Shown here: piece after piece, positions 15,157 to 23,769 of the stretch | Layout: each line of letters opens with the position of its first letter | Position numbering within the stretch: position 1 is the first letter of the stretch | From: an uncultured Clostridium sp. | GTDB lineage: Bacteria > Bacillota > Clostridia > TANB77 > CAG-508 | Reading direction: 5' to 3' | DNA: 32,590 nt | NCBI GenBank assembly: GCA_948471035.1 | Contig: CAOKRC010000002.1 | Coordinates: 1-32,590 of the forward strand | The notes under the pieces: generated by a model | What the model was told of the DNA's origin: nothing | The model's input: the letters and a program-made list of their open reading frames with translations, nothing else | Databases searched by the model: none | Made by a program: the position numbers and the translations under genes

Positions 15157-16161
15157 ATGTTTGGTTTTGGGCAAGATATAGGAATAGATTTAGGTACAGC
15201 AACAGTTATAGCATATGTAAAAGGAAAAGGAATTGTACTAAGAGAACCATCTGTTGTTGCAATTGATAATAATACTAAAGAAGTATTAGCAGTTGGACAA
15301 GAAGCAAGAAGAATGCTTGGTAGAACACCAGGAAATATTGTTGCAACAAGGCCCTTAAAAGATGGAGTTATTTCAGATTATACTGTAACTGAAAAAATGC
15401 TTAAACACTTTATTAATAAAGTATGTGGTAGATTTATATTTGCTCCAAGAATTATGATTTGTATTCCATCACAAGTAACAGAAGTAGAAAAAAAGGCTGT
15501 TATTGATGCTGCATCTCAAGCAGGAGCAAGAAAAGTATATTTAATAGAAGAACCAATTGCAGCAGCTATTGGTGCAGGTATTGATATATCAAGACCTTGT
15601 GGAAATATGATTGTAGATATAGGTGGAGGAACTACAGATGTAGCAGTTATTTCTCTTGGAGGTTCTGTTGTAAGTACTTCACTTAAAGTAGCAGGAGATA
15701 AATTTGATGAATACATTGTAAAATATATAAAGAAAAAGCATAATGTTATGATAGGAGAAAGAACAGCAGAAGATTTAAAAGTGAATATTGGTTGTGTATA
15801 CCCAAAAATTCAAGACATGGAAATGGATATCAGAGGAAGGGATTTAATAACAGGTCTTCCTAAAACAATAACTATTCATTCAAGTGAAATGATGGAAGCA
15901 TTAACAGAACCTGCAATGATGATTGTTGATGCAGTTCATTCAGTATTAGAAAAAACACCACCAGAACTTGCAGCAGATATAAGTGATAAAGGAATTTATA
16001 TGACTGGTGGGGGATGCTTAGTTGATGGACTTGATAAATTATTACAAGAAAAAACAGGTATAAATGTTATGATAGCACAGGATAGTGTGTCTTGTGTAGC
16101 ATTAGGAACAGGAAAAGCATTAGATAATTTAGATTCATTAGATGGAAAAACGAGCTTGTAA
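15157..16161 (+). CDS. mreB: Rod-shape-determining actin homologue MreB/Mbl
   Basis: This is a bacterial actin that forms membrane-associated filaments guiding lateral cell-wall synthesis. The 334-aa protein has phosphate-binding loop 1 DIGIDLGTATVIAYVKGKG, the phosphate-2 motif MIVDIGGGTTDVAVISLGG and the adenosine loop GIYMTGGGCLVDGLDK. The MFGFGQDIGIDLGTA start resembles Mbl or the clostridial MreB found in sporulation regions, so the mreB/mbl distinction is uncertain. RBS AAAGGA lies upstream. No in-frame CGG is present. It is followed by a long inverted repeat and mtaB. Confidence 0.93.
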   Translation: MFGFGQDIGIDLGTATVIAYVKGKGIVLREPSVVAIDNNTKEVLAVGQEARRMLGRTPGNIVATRPLKDGVISDYTVTEKMLKHFINKVCGRFIFAPRIMICIPSQVTEVEKKAVIDAASQAGARKVYLIEEPIAAAIGAGIDISRPCGNMIVDIGGGTTDVAVISLGGSVVSTSLKVAGDKFDEYIVKYIKKKHNVMIGERTAEDLKVNIGCVYPKIQDMEMDIRGRDLITGLPKTITIHSSEMMEALTEPAMMIVDAVHSVLEKTPPELAADISDKGIYMTGGGCLVDGLDKLLQEKTGINVMIAQDSVSCVALGTGKALDNLDSLDGKTSL

Positions 16162-16186
16162 AATTAAGCGTTTAACGTCCGTTTCC

Positions 16187-16327
16187 AGAAGGAAGATGTT
16201 TAAAATTTTTATGAACGTTCAGCTTTCCCAAAAAGAAACTGTAAAAATACTTACGTATTTTAACACTTTCTATTTGGTCACCCTCACAAGTTGCACTTAT
16301 CAAAAAAATTTTAAACATCTTCCTTCT
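16187..16327. repeat. Nested inverted repeat element between mreB and mtaB
   Basis: A perfect 24-base inverted repeat (16187-16210 with 16304-16327) encloses about 93 bases. Inside lies a second stem of about 16 bp centred near 16252 (AAAATAC-TTAC-GTATTTT core, two mismatches). The 16162-16386 gap holds no credible gene. It could be a miniature transposable element or a structured 5' UTR of mtaB; no target-site duplication was obvious. Confidence 0.75.
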
Positions 16328-16386
16328 TTACACTGGCAAGAGAGTGAAAGTAGCGAATATAGCATAAAGAGAAAGGTAGCAATAAT

Positions 16387-17692
16387 ATGGAAAATAAAAA
16401 AGTAGCATTTTATACATTGCGGTTGCAAGGTTAATCAGTATGAAACAAATGCAATGAGGCAAAAATTTATAGAAAATGGATATGAAACAGTAGAATTTGA
16501 AGAAAAAGCAGATATATATGTTATAAATACATGTACAGTAACAAACATGTCTGACAGAAAATCAAGACAAATTATAAGAAGAGTTAAAGACAACAATGAG
16601 TCTGCAATATTAGCAGTTACTGGTTGCTATGCACAAGTTGCTAAAGATGAGTTAGATAAAATAGATGATATTGATATTGTACTTGGAAATAGTGAGAAAA
16701 AAGATATTGTTAAATATGTAGAAGATTTTGCAAATAAAAAAGAAAACATAGTAGCAGATATAATGAAAGAAAAAAGTGCTATTGAATTTGAAGTAGCAGC
16801 ATACACAGAAAAAACAAGAGCAGTTGTTAAAATTCAAGATGGCTGTGATAGGTTTTGTTCGTACTGTATAATACCATATGCAAGAGGAAGAGTTAGAAGT
16901 AGGAGTATACAAGATATAGTAGACGAAATAACAGAAATTTCAAAACAAGGTATTAAAGAAGTTGTTATAACAGGAATACATATTGCATCATATGGAAAAG
17001 ACTTTAAAAAAGATATTGGCTTAATAGATTTATTAAAAGAAATAAACAAAATAGAAGGAATAAAAAGAATTCGCTTGGGTTCTATAGAACCAATAATAAT
17101 AAATGAAAATTTTATTAATGAATTAATTAAATTGGAAAAAGTATGTGACCATTTTCATTTATCACTACAAAGTGGATGTGACGAAACTTTAAAGAGAATG
17201 AATAGAAGATATACAACCAAAGAATTCGAAAATGTTACAAACTTGATAAAAGAAAATTATCCAAATGTAGCCTTAACAACAGATATTATAGTTGGGTTTC
17301 CAGGAGAAACAGATAAAGAATTTTTACAAACTTATCAATACTTAGATAAAATAAATTTTTACAAAATGCATATATTCAAATATTCTCCAAGAAAAGGAAC
17401 AAAAGCTGCAGTTATGGAAAATCAAATAGATGGTAATTTAAAAGAATTAAGAAGCAATAAACTAATTGAATTATCAAATAAAAATCAAAAACAGCAAAAT
17501 GAAAAATATATAGGAAAAGAATTAGAAGTATTATTTGAAGAACAAGAAAGAGAATACATAAAAGGACATACCACTAACTATATTATGGTATACGTAAAAA
17601 CGAGTGATACAAGTATAGAAAATACCATTAAAATAGTAAAAATAATAGATACACAAGGTGAAAGTTTAATTGGGATGATTGGGAATGGATAG
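16387..17692 (+). CDS. mtaB: tRNA methylthiotransferase MtaB, one +1 frameshift at CGG
   Basis: This radical SAM enzyme adds a 2-methylthio group to t6A37 of ANN-decoding tRNAs. The reconstructed length is 434 aa, normal for MtaB. CGG 16420-16422 is codon 12. Skipping its C gives FYTL-G12-CKVNQYETNAM, exactly the invariant LGCKVNQYE motif with the first auxiliary-cluster cysteine, Cys13. Cys49 (INTCTVTN) and Cys80 (TGCYA) follow, then the radical SAM triad Cys153/157/160 (DGCDRFCSYC) and a C-terminal TRAM-like domain. The unshifted frame stops after RLQG, so only a 15-residue peptide would form. AGAAAGG lies upstream of ATG 16387. Other starts, such as ATG 16454, would lose the essential N-terminal Cys. 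Confidence 0.9.
16420..16422 (+). other. CGG +1 frameshift site in mtaB
   Basis: The sequence reads TAT ACA TTG CGG TTG CAA GGT TAA. Dropping the C gives TTG GGT TGC AAG GTT AAT CAG (Leu-Gly-Cys-Lys-Val-Asn-Gln). The motif is near-universal in MtaB, so the correct frame is unambiguous. Confidence 0.92.
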
Positions 17693-17791
17693 ATGTTTGC
17701 ATCTCTTCATTTCCAATCTATAAAGATACCTAGTAACAATTTTGTAACAACTCTGTAACCAATATTTAACAATAAAAAATCGTATAAACTA

Positions 17792-17820
17792 TTGATAAAT
17801 TCGAAAGTATATAGTATAAA
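17792..17820 (+). promoter_or_regulatory. Sigma-A promoter for the 81-aa unknown gene
   Basis: TTGATA and TATAAA are separated by 17 bases, about 40 bases before the ATG at 17862. Confidence 0.55.
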
Positions 17821-17861
17821 TATACTGAAAAGGAATAAAACGAAAGAGGAGGACGAGCTAA

Positions 17862-18107
17862 ATGAGTGAAAAAATATTTGGTGGAGTAGAAACAGATGTT
17901 GTAGCAAATGCTGAATTACCAGCAAAAGTAGGAATGTGGCCAAAAGTTAAAGCATTTTTATTTCAAGAAATAAAAGTTGAATTAACACCTGCACAACAAA
18001 AATTTGAAGATGATTTAAACGACTTTTTACATATAGAATTAACTTGGCAAGATTTTAAAGATTTCTTATTCCAAGATATTACATTTGGTAAGAAGAAAAA
18101 TAAATAA
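17862..18107 (+). CDS. Small protein of unknown function
   Basis: I do not recognise this 81-aa protein. It has no transmembrane segment or signal peptide. It begins MSEKIFGGVETDVVANAELP, has a middle region with aromatic/acidic repeats (KVKAFLFQEIKVELTPAQQKF and WQDFKDFLFQDITFGKKKNK), and ends in a lysine tail. The two halves share an 'FLFQ(E/D)I' motif (about residues 32-37 and 68-73), suggesting an internal duplication. It has its own promoter, a strong AGAGGAGG RBS and its own terminator, so it is a real and probably well-expressed monocistronic gene. It precedes rny. Confidence 0.75.
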   Translation: MSEKIFGGVETDVVANAELPAKVGMWPKVKAFLFQEIKVELTPAQQKFEDDLNDFLHIELTWQDFKDFLFQDITFGKKKNK

Positions 18108-18116
18108 TAGTGAAAG

Positions 18117-18150
18117 ACCAGTTACTAAAAAGGTAACTGGTAATTTTTTT
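18117..18150 (+). terminator. Intrinsic terminator of the 81-aa gene
   Basis: ACCAGTTAC and GTAACTGGT form a 9-bp stem with a 7-base loop, followed by AATTTTTTT. Confidence 0.9.
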
Positions 18151-18280
18151 GCCTAATCACTTGACAGTTTACAATAATACATATAAAATAAAAGAGTAGG
18201 TTTAATATATTATAAAGATAAAAAATAGATATATTATTATCGAACATTGAAAAATAAATAGAAGAAAGAGGTGTATGATT

Positions 18281-19822
18281 ATGGAAATCGTAATCGTTAT
18301 CGCCACTATTCTAATCTCAGCTATTATTTTTATACCAGTGGGTGTATTAATTAGAAAAAGAATAGCTGAATCTAAAATCAAAGGTGCAGAAACTGAAGCA
18401 AAGAAGATATTAGAACTTGCAAATAAAGAAGCAGAGAATATTAAAAAAGAAGAAATTTTCAAAGCAAAAGAACAAATTATGCAAGAAAGACAAGATTTAG
18501 AACAAGAGATTAGAGAAAGAAGAGGCGAAGTACAAAAACAAGAATCAAGAATTATGCAGAAGGAAGAAAATCTAGATAGAAAGGAAGAAGCTTTAGAGCA
18601 TAAAGAAAAAGATTTTGATAGACGCGATAAAGAAATGCAAGATAAAGAACAAGAATTAAATGAATTAATTGGGAAAGAATTAGAAGAGCTTCAAAAGATT
18701 TCAGGACTTACTAGTGAAGAAGCGAAGAAAATATTACTTGATGAAACTGAAAAAACAATAAAAAATGAAACAGCAGCTATAATTAGAGAAGAAGAACAAA
18801 AAGCAAAAGAAGAATCAGGAAAAAAGGCAAAAGAACTTTTAACATATGCTATTCAAAAATGTGCAGCTGATCATACTTCAGAAACTACAGTAACAATGGT
18901 TAACCTTCCAAATGATGATATGAAAGGAAGAATTATAGGTAGAGAAGGAAGAAACATTAAAGCATTAGAAACATTAACAGGAATAGACCTTATAATAGAT
19001 GATACACCAGAAGCTGTAATTTTATCAGGATTTGACCCATTAAGAAGAGAAGTTGCAAAAATAGCACTTGAAAAATTAATTGAAGATGGAAGAATACATC
19101 CTGCAAAAATTGAAGAAATGGTTGAAAAGGCAAAAGAAGAAGTTGAAGCAACCATTAAAGCAGAAGGAGAAAGAGCAACTTTAGAGGCAGGAGTAATGGG
19201 ACTTCATCCAGATTTAGTTAAATTAATAGGTAAATTAAAATACAGAACAAGTTATGGACAAAACGTATTAAATCATTCAATAGAAGTTGCAAATCTTGCA
19301 AGAATTATGGCTGATGAATTAGGTCTTGATGCAAAAAGAGCAAGAAGAGCAGGTTTATTACATGATATAGGAAAAGCGTTAGACCATGATATGGAAGGAA
19401 CTCATGTTGAAATTGGTGTTGATGTATTAAAGAAATATAAAGAAAATCCATTAGTAATAAATGCAGTAGAAGCACACCATGGAGATGTTGAGCCACAAAC
19501 TTTAGAAGCTGTACTTGTACAAGCAGCAGATGCAATAAGTGCATCTCGTCAAGGAGCAAGAAGAGAAACTCTAGAAGCATACATAAAGAGATTAGAACAA
19601 CTTGAAGAAATTGCAGATTCTTTTGAAGGAGTAGATAAATCATTTGCAATACAGGCAGGACGTGAAGTAAGAATTATAGTAAAACCAGAAAAAGTAACTG
19701 ATGCAGAGATGATAATTATGGCAAGAGATATAGCAAAACGTGTAGAAGATGAAATGGATTATCCAGGACAAATTAAAGTAAATGTTATAAGAGAATCAAG
19801 AGCAATAACATATGCAAAATAA
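18281..19822 (+). CDS. rny: Ribonuclease Y
   Basis: This membrane-anchored endoribonuclease initiates mRNA decay. The 513-aa protein has an N-terminal transmembrane helix ([21 protein letters not shown]), a long charged coiled coil (about 30-175), a KH domain ([25 protein letters not shown]) and an HD domain whose metal site is [18 protein letters not shown] chose ATG 18281 because AGAGGTG ends 7 bases upstream; ATG 18275 is too close to that site. No in-frame CGG is present. A terminator follows, so it is probably transcribed alone. ymdB, found next to rny in Bacillus, is one gene away. Confidence 0.95.
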   Translation: MEIVIVIATILISAIIFIPVGVLIRKRIAESKIKGAETEAKKILELANKEAENIKKEEIFKAKEQIMQERQDLEQEIRERRGEVQKQESRIMQKEENLDRKEEALEHKEKDFDRRDKEMQDKEQELNELIGKELEELQKISGLTSEEAKKILLDETEKTIKNETAAIIREEEQKAKEESGKKAKELLTYAIQKCAADHTSETTVTMVNLPNDDMKGRIIGREGRNIKALETLTGIDLIIDDTPEAVILSGFDPLRREVAKIALEKLIEDGRIHPAKIEEMVEKAKEEVEATIKAEGERATLEAGVMGLHPDLVKLIGKLKYRTSYGQNVLNHSIEVANLARIMADELGLDAKRARRAGLLHDIGKALDHDMEGTHVEIGVDVLKKYKENPLVINAVEAHHGDVEPQTLEAVLVQAADAISASRQGARRETLEAYIKRLEQLEEIADSFEGVDKSFAIQAGREVRIIVKPEKVTDAEMIIMARDIAKRVEDEMDYPGQIKVNVIRESRAITYAK

Positions 19823-19830
19823 AGAAATGA

Positions 19831-19857
19831 GCCAGTGCAAATAGCACTGGCTTTTTT
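19831..19857 (+). terminator. Intrinsic terminator of rny
   Basis: GCCAGTGC, AAATA loop and GCACTGGC are followed by a T tract. Confidence 0.92.
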
Positions 19858-19877
19858 AGAACAAGATATTTACGCTC

Positions 19878-20342
19878 CTAGAATTCTAAATAAGGTAACA
19901 CAAAAAGCTCACAGAACAAAATAATAGAAAAAAATAATGCGACAAATAAGTTTGCAAATTTAGACTCGGGTTTTGATTTCGGAATGGGGTTATCATGTAA
20001 AATGGTGAGTCCATTAATAGCTGGACCAGAAGAAATATCATTTAACATTAATTCCTGTTCTTCTTCAGGTATTACCCAATTGCCCACATCGAAATTTGCT
20101 AAAGGCTCGAAGCCAGTATCTGAATAATACATGCAAAAAGGTTCACCATTTCTTAAAACCTGAGCCGTTACTACACCATTATCTTTTAATTGTATGGTAT
20201 ACTCATATTCGTAAGAAAATGGATTGAACAAATCTTCATGTGCATTTTGCCATTCCAATCTTTTTTTTAGTGCAATGTGCTTCTTATGCTTTTCCCAACG
20301 CTTATTTACAAACCGAACTATTGCTAAATTTTGTAATGTCAT
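19878..20342 (-). CDS. Unknown protein with C-terminal membrane segment, GC-richer, contains in-frame CGG
   Basis: I do not recognise this 154-aa protein. A basic N-terminus (NKRWEKHKKHIALKKRLEW) is followed by a mixed middle region (YEYTIQLKDNGVVTAQVLRNGEPF), then a hydrophobic C-terminal segment at about 130-150 (FANLFVALFFSIILFCELFV), suggesting tail anchoring. Its codon use (CCG, CCC, GGC, CTC, GAG) is richer in G/C than its neighbours, a sign of recent acquisition. It holds the only CGG codon (codon 10, 20313-20315) that is not at a +1 site; shifting there would hit TAA two codons later. GAGG lies about 11 bases before the ATG, and a good promoter is present. Confidence 0.6.
   Translation of the reverse strand: MTLQNLAIVRFVNKRWEKHKKHIALKKRLEWQNAHEDLFNPFSYEYEYTIQLKDNGVVTAQVLRNGEPFCMYYSDTGFEPLANFDVGNWVIPEEEQELMLNDISSGPAINGLTILHDNPIPKSKPESKFANLFVALFFSIILFCELFVLPYLEF
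20313..20315 (-). other. In-frame CGG codon that does not restore a frame
   Basis: In coding orientation the sequence reads GCA ATA GTT CGG TTT GTA AAT. Dropping the C gives GGT TTG TAA, a stop. The codon lies in the GC-richer unknown gene and is the one exception to the CGG pattern seen elsewhere. Confidence 0.7.
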
Positions 20343-20420
20343 AATTCTATGTTCCTCACTTTCTTTTTTGTTGTTTCATAATAAATATGAAAACAAGTTA
20401 AATACCAACATTATAAAATA

Positions 20421-20449
20421 ATTATACCATAATAAGTTACATAAAGCAA
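20421..20449 (-). promoter_or_regulatory. Sigma-A promoter for the minus-strand unknown gene
   Basis: On the minus strand TTGCTT and TATAAT have 17 bases between them, about 80 bases before the ATG. It is divergent from ymdB. Confidence 0.6.
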
Positions 20450-20525
20450 ATGTTGCAAAAATGTATTTTAATTTATGAAAATATAGTGTATAATATGGAA
20501 AGAAAAAAGGGAAGGAAGATGTGTT

Positions 20526-21296
20526 TTGAAAATTTTAGCAGTTGGAGATATAGTAGGAGAAAATGGTTTAAAGAAAGCAAAAGAAATAATACCTAATTTA
20601 AAAAAAGAAAAACAAATAGATTTTATTGTGGCGAATGGAGAAAACTCAGCTGGTGGAATGGGAATTACTGAAAAATTATTTAAAGAAATGTTAGCTATGG
20701 GTGTAGATGTAGTTACAATGGGAAACCATACTTGGGGCAAAAAAGATATTTTTAATTTTATAGACCATCCACAATTAATAAGACCTGCAAACTATCCTAA
20801 AGGTGTTCTTGGAAAAGGATATACTATACAAGATTGTAAAGGAAAAAGAATTGCTACAATTAATCTAATTGGTAGAACAGATATGAATGTTTTATCAGAA
20901 AATCCTTTTGTAATGATAAATGATATTCTAAAAGAAATAGAAAACAAGGTAGATTGTATAATAGTAGACTTTCATGCAGAAGCAACAGCAGAAAAAATAG
21001 CTATGGGATATTATTTAGATGGGAGAGTAAACATAGTATTTGGAACACATACACATGTACAAACAGCAGATGCAGATATTTTAGAAAATGGAACAGCATA
21101 TATAACAGACATAGGCATGACAGGACCTAAAAAATCAGTTATAGGAATGGATGTTAGTGCATCTATAAAAAGATTTGAAACAACTTTACCAGAAAAATAT
21201 AAATTAGCAGAAGGAAATTGTGTCCTAAATGGTTGTATTTTTGAACTTGATGAAAGTACTTGTCGAGTAAATAAAATAGAACTTATAAATATGTAG
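20526..21296 (+). CDS. ymdB: YmdB-family metallophosphoesterase
   Basis: This is a calcineurin-like phosphoesterase. YmdB of Bacillus has 2',3'-cyclic nucleotide phosphodiesterase activity and affects sporulation and biofilm decisions. The 256-aa protein has metal-binding motifs GDIVGENG, ANGENSAGG, TMGNHTWGKKDI, DFHAEATAEK and FGTHTHVQTAD. The start is TTG 20526, giving the canonical MKILAVGDIVG; AAGGAAG lies about 8 bases upstream. A TATAAT at 20489-20494 is a probable -10 element. A terminator follows. Proximity to rny is typical, apart from the intervening minus-strand gene. Confidence 0.93.
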   Translation: MKILAVGDIVGENGLKKAKEIIPNLKKEKQIDFIVANGENSAGGMGITEKLFKEMLAMGVDVVTMGNHTWGKKDIFNFIDHPQLIRPANYPKGVLGKGYTIQDCKGKRIATINLIGRTDMNVLSENPFVMINDILKEIENKVDCIIVDFHAEATAEKIAMGYYLDGRVNIVFGTHTHVQTADADILENGTAYITDIGMTGPKKSVIGMDVSASIKRFETTLPEKYKLAEGNCVLNGCIFELDESTCRVNKIELINM

Positions 21297-21305
21297 AAAA
21301 ATGAC

Positions 21306-21337
21306 GAAAAAACACGACAAAAACTTCGTGTTTTTTC
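21306..21337 (+). terminator. Intrinsic terminator of ymdB
   Basis: GAAAAAACACGA pairs with TCGTGTTTTTTC around an 8-base loop. Confidence 0.85.
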
Positions 21338-21426
21338 TAAAAAATACTAGACAACAAACTTAAAATATAATATAAATATACATGTTCAAAATGAAACAAA
21401 AAATTATATTTTAGGAGGCAGAAACA

Positions 21427-21690
21427 ATGGAAGTTTTAAAAATCTCATCAAAATCAAATCCAAATTCAGTAGCAGGAGCAATTGCAGGTTTGGTAAAAGA
21501 AAATGAAAGAGCAGAAATGCAAGCGATAGGAGCAGGAGCATTAAATCAAGCTATAAAAGCAGTAGCTATTGCAAGAGGATTTGTAGCACCAACAGGAGTA
21601 GACCTAGTTTGTGTACCAGCATTTGCAGAGGTTCAAGTAGAGGGAGAAGATAGAACAGGAATTAAAATAGTAGTAGAATCACGTGCTTAA
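21427..21690 (+). CDS. spoVS: Stage V sporulation protein S
   Basis: This small, highly conserved Alba-like nucleic-acid-binding protein is needed for progress past stage V of sporulation. The 87-aa sequence is near-canonical across its length (EVLKISSKSNPNSVAGAIAG, AIGAGALNQAIKAVAIARGF and the C-terminal DRTGIKIVVESR). RBS AGGAGG lies 7 bases before the ATG. It is bounded by the ymdB terminator and an exceptionally long hairpin, so it is monocistronic. Confidence 0.96.
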   Translation: MEVLKISSKSNPNSVAGAIAGLVKENERAEMQAIGAGALNQAIKAVAIARGFVAPTGVDLVCVPAFAEVQVEGEDRTGIKIVVESRA

Positions 21691-21694
21691 AATA

Positions 21695-21767
21695 TGTGAT
21701 AATATAAATAAATTAAAAAAGTTGCACTTTAAAAGTGCAGCTTTTTTAATTTATTTATATTATCACA
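21695..21767. terminator. 36-bp near-perfect inverted repeat terminator after spoVS
   Basis: Bases 21695-21730 and 21732-21767 are complementary with a single mismatch (a G.T pair in RNA). The core GTTGCACTTT/AAAGTGCAGC is followed by a T tract, so it serves as a bidirectional terminator. The A/T stem extends far beyond what termination requires. Confidence 0.85.
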
Positions 21768-21785
21768 AAATTCATATAGTTTCTC

Positions 21786-21814
21786 TTGAAAATTGGGTAT
21801 ATTTAATATATGAT
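21786..21814 (+). promoter_or_regulatory. Sigma-A-like promoter for the substrate-binding protein gene
   Basis: TTGAAA and TATGAT are separated by 17 bases, about 30 bases before the TTG start. Confidence 0.5.
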
Positions 21815-21843
21815 ATATGTATATATTTTTAGGAGGAAGAAAT

Positions 21844-23442
21844 TTGAAATCTAATTTTTTGAAATACATTTTTGCAATTGTTGTTATTGGACTAGTTATA
21901 TATTCTGTTTATATCATTTATGGTAAAAAAGATAATAATGAAAATAATTATGAAATAGTAAAATATGATAAAGAGGAAGAAATAATCGATAATATTAGAG
22001 TTCCAATAGTCAATTTTGATACAATCAATCCAATTCTTAGTAATAATGCACAAATTCAAAATATATCAAAACTTGTATATGAACCACTTCTAAGTGTTGA
22101 TGCAAGTTACAAAATAGAGTTATGCCTTGCAAAAGAATGGAGCAAGTTAAACCAAACTTCATATGTAATAAAATTAAAAGATAATATAAACTTTAGTGAT
22201 GGAAATAAACTTACAGCAAAAGATATTCAGTTTACAATTGATAAATTAAAAGATGTAAATGTAAATTCTATATATACCTATAATGTTCAAAATGTAATTA
22301 GTGTAGAGGTAATAGATGATAATACAATAAGAATTAACCTTGATAAAGAAGTACCATTTTTTGAATACAACTTGACATTTCCTATAATGTCATCTAAATT
22401 CTATGAAAATGAAGATTTTATAACAACTTCAAAAAATAATAATCCTGTAGGAACAGGTAAATTTGTAGTAGAAAATGATAATGGAAACATAACATTAAAA
22501 TTAAATAATAGTTGGTGGAATAAAGAAGAAAAAGATTGCAAACTTTCTCAAATTCAAATTATAAAATATAGCAACATGGGAGAGGTGTATAAGGCTTTTA
22601 AAATAGGAAATGTAGATTTAATTAGTACAGATAGTTTATCTATAGAAAATTATATTGGAACAATAGGATACAATTTAAAAGATTATAAAGGAAGAGAATT
22701 AGATTACATAGCTCTTAACTGTAATAATGAAGAATTAGCAAATAAAGAGGTAAGGCAAGCACTTTTTTATGCAATTGATAAACAAAATATTGTATCTGCA
22801 ATTTACCAAGATAAATATTATTCTTCAAATTTCCCACTTGATTATGGAAATTACATGTATCAAGATGGAAAAATAGAGTATGAATTTAATATAGAAAGAG
22901 CAAAAACAATATTAATTGAAAATGGATGGGAATTTAAAAATAGAACATGGCAAAAGGTAATAAACTATAGAACATTAAGATTAAATTTTAATCTAGTAGT
23001 TAATTCAAGCAATGAAAAAAGGGTAGAAGTTGCAGAAAATATAAAAAATAGCTTAGAAACTCTTGGAATAAAGATAAATATAATAAAAGCAAATGATGCA
23101 ACATATGAGAGGTATTTAGAAAACAAAAATTATGATATAATTTTAACAGGTAAATATGTGCCACTAAGTCCAGATTTATCATCATATTTTGGAGATAATA
23201 ATTTAGCAAATTATAATAATGAAATAGCAAAACAAATACTAAATGATATAAATCACATTAGGGAAGAAAAGGTTTTAAAAGAAAAGTATAATAATTTAAT
23301 AGATATCTATAAAGAAGATATACCATATGTCTATTTATATTGGAATAGAAGTTCTTTAGTTTGTAGTTCTAAGTTAATGGGAGATATAAAACCCAATAGA
23401 TATAATTTGTTTTATAATATAGATACGTGGTATAGACAATAA
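21844..23442 (+). CDS. Oligopeptide-binding (SBP family 5) membrane-anchored protein
   Basis: This is an extracytoplasmic solute-binding protein of the peptide/nickel family (SBP_bac_5). The 532-aa protein has an N-terminal hydrophobic anchor (FLKYIFAIVVIGLVIYSVYIIYG) with no lipobox cysteine, then the family segments YEPLLSVDASYKIELCLAKEW, INFSDGNKLTAKDIQFTIDK, NNPVGTGKFVVEN and VRQALFYAIDKQNIV. I chose TTG 21844 because AGGAGG lies 6 bases upstream. No permease or ATPase genes adjoin it, so it is an orphan here, perhaps a peptide sensor or a partner for a transporter elsewhere. Confidence 0.82.
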   Translation: MKSNFLKYIFAIVVIGLVIYSVYIIYGKKDNNENNYEIVKYDKEEEIIDNIRVPIVNFDTINPILSNNAQIQNISKLVYEPLLSVDASYKIELCLAKEWSKLNQTSYVIKLKDNINFSDGNKLTAKDIQFTIDKLKDVNVNSIYTYNVQNVISVEVIDDNTIRINLDKEVPFFEYNLTFPIMSSKFYENEDFITTSKNNNPVGTGKFVVENDNGNITLKLNNSWWNKEEKDCKLSQIQIIKYSNMGEVYKAFKIGNVDLISTDSLSIENYIGTIGYNLKDYKGRELDYIALNCNNEELANKEVRQALFYAIDKQNIVSAIYQDKYYSSNFPLDYGNYMYQDGKIEYEFNIERAKTILIENGWEFKNRTWQKVINYRTLRLNFNLVVNSSNEKRVEVAENIKNSLETLGIKINIIKANDATYERYLENKNYDIILTGKYVPLSPDLSSYFGDNNLANYNNEIAKQILNDINHIREEKVLKEKYNNLIDIYKEDIPYVYLYWNRSSLVCSSKLMGDIKPNRYNLFYNIDTWYRQ

Positions 23443-23507
23443 AAAGATTACAAACTTTACATTAATGTTCAGCCTATAACTAAATCGCTATATAAATTAA
23501 TACTATA

Positions 23508-23685
23508 AGAAACCTCCGTCAGTCCTACGGACTGGCACCTCCTTTATTTAAAGGAGGCTTTTTTCTATTTTTCAAAATAACTATTTTAGTCTAGCAAGTT
23601 ACTAAAACAGTAGAGTAAAGGCCTCCTTTACTTAAGGGGGGTGTCGATGTAGTCGATTAGGGGTTCTTGAGAATCAAATTATAAT
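23508..23685. repeat. Pair of inverted REP-like elements upstream of the S10 promoter
   Basis: Two diverged, oppositely oriented copies of a GC-richer unit are present. Read on the minus strand, the left copy (about 23508-23560) gives GGAGG-TGCCAGTCC-GTAGGACTG-ACGGAGGTTTC. The right copy (about 23621-23672) gives GGGGGTGTCGATGTAGTCGATTAGGGGTTC. Each has a short internal hairpin (CAGTCC/GGACTG on the left) and a CCTCCTTTA edge. The 23443-23994 gap holds this pair, the S10 promoter and its leader, and no gene. Confidence 0.55.
23538..23565 (+). terminator. Intrinsic terminator of the substrate-binding protein gene
   Basis: CCTCCTTTA and TAAAGGAGG form a 9-bp stem with a TT centre, followed by CTTTTTTC. 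It forms one edge of the REP-like pair. Confidence 0.8.
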
Positions 23686-23734
23686 ATTATAGTTTGCATA
23701 GTAACAACTTTACAAAAAAATTACGAAAAAAGTG

Positions 23735-23763
23735 TTGACATACGGATACAGGCGTTATATAAT
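23735..23763 (+). promoter_or_regulatory. Consensus promoter of the S10 ribosomal operon
   Basis: Perfect TTGACA and TATAAT hexamers are separated by 17 bases, about 230 bases before rpsJ. Confidence 0.93.
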
Positions 23764-23769
23764 ATTTAA

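Noticed and set aside
16142-16405. 87-codon open frame between mreB and mtaB
   Set aside because: It is a chance reading through the inverted repeat and the wrong frame of the mtaB start; no RBS or family match.
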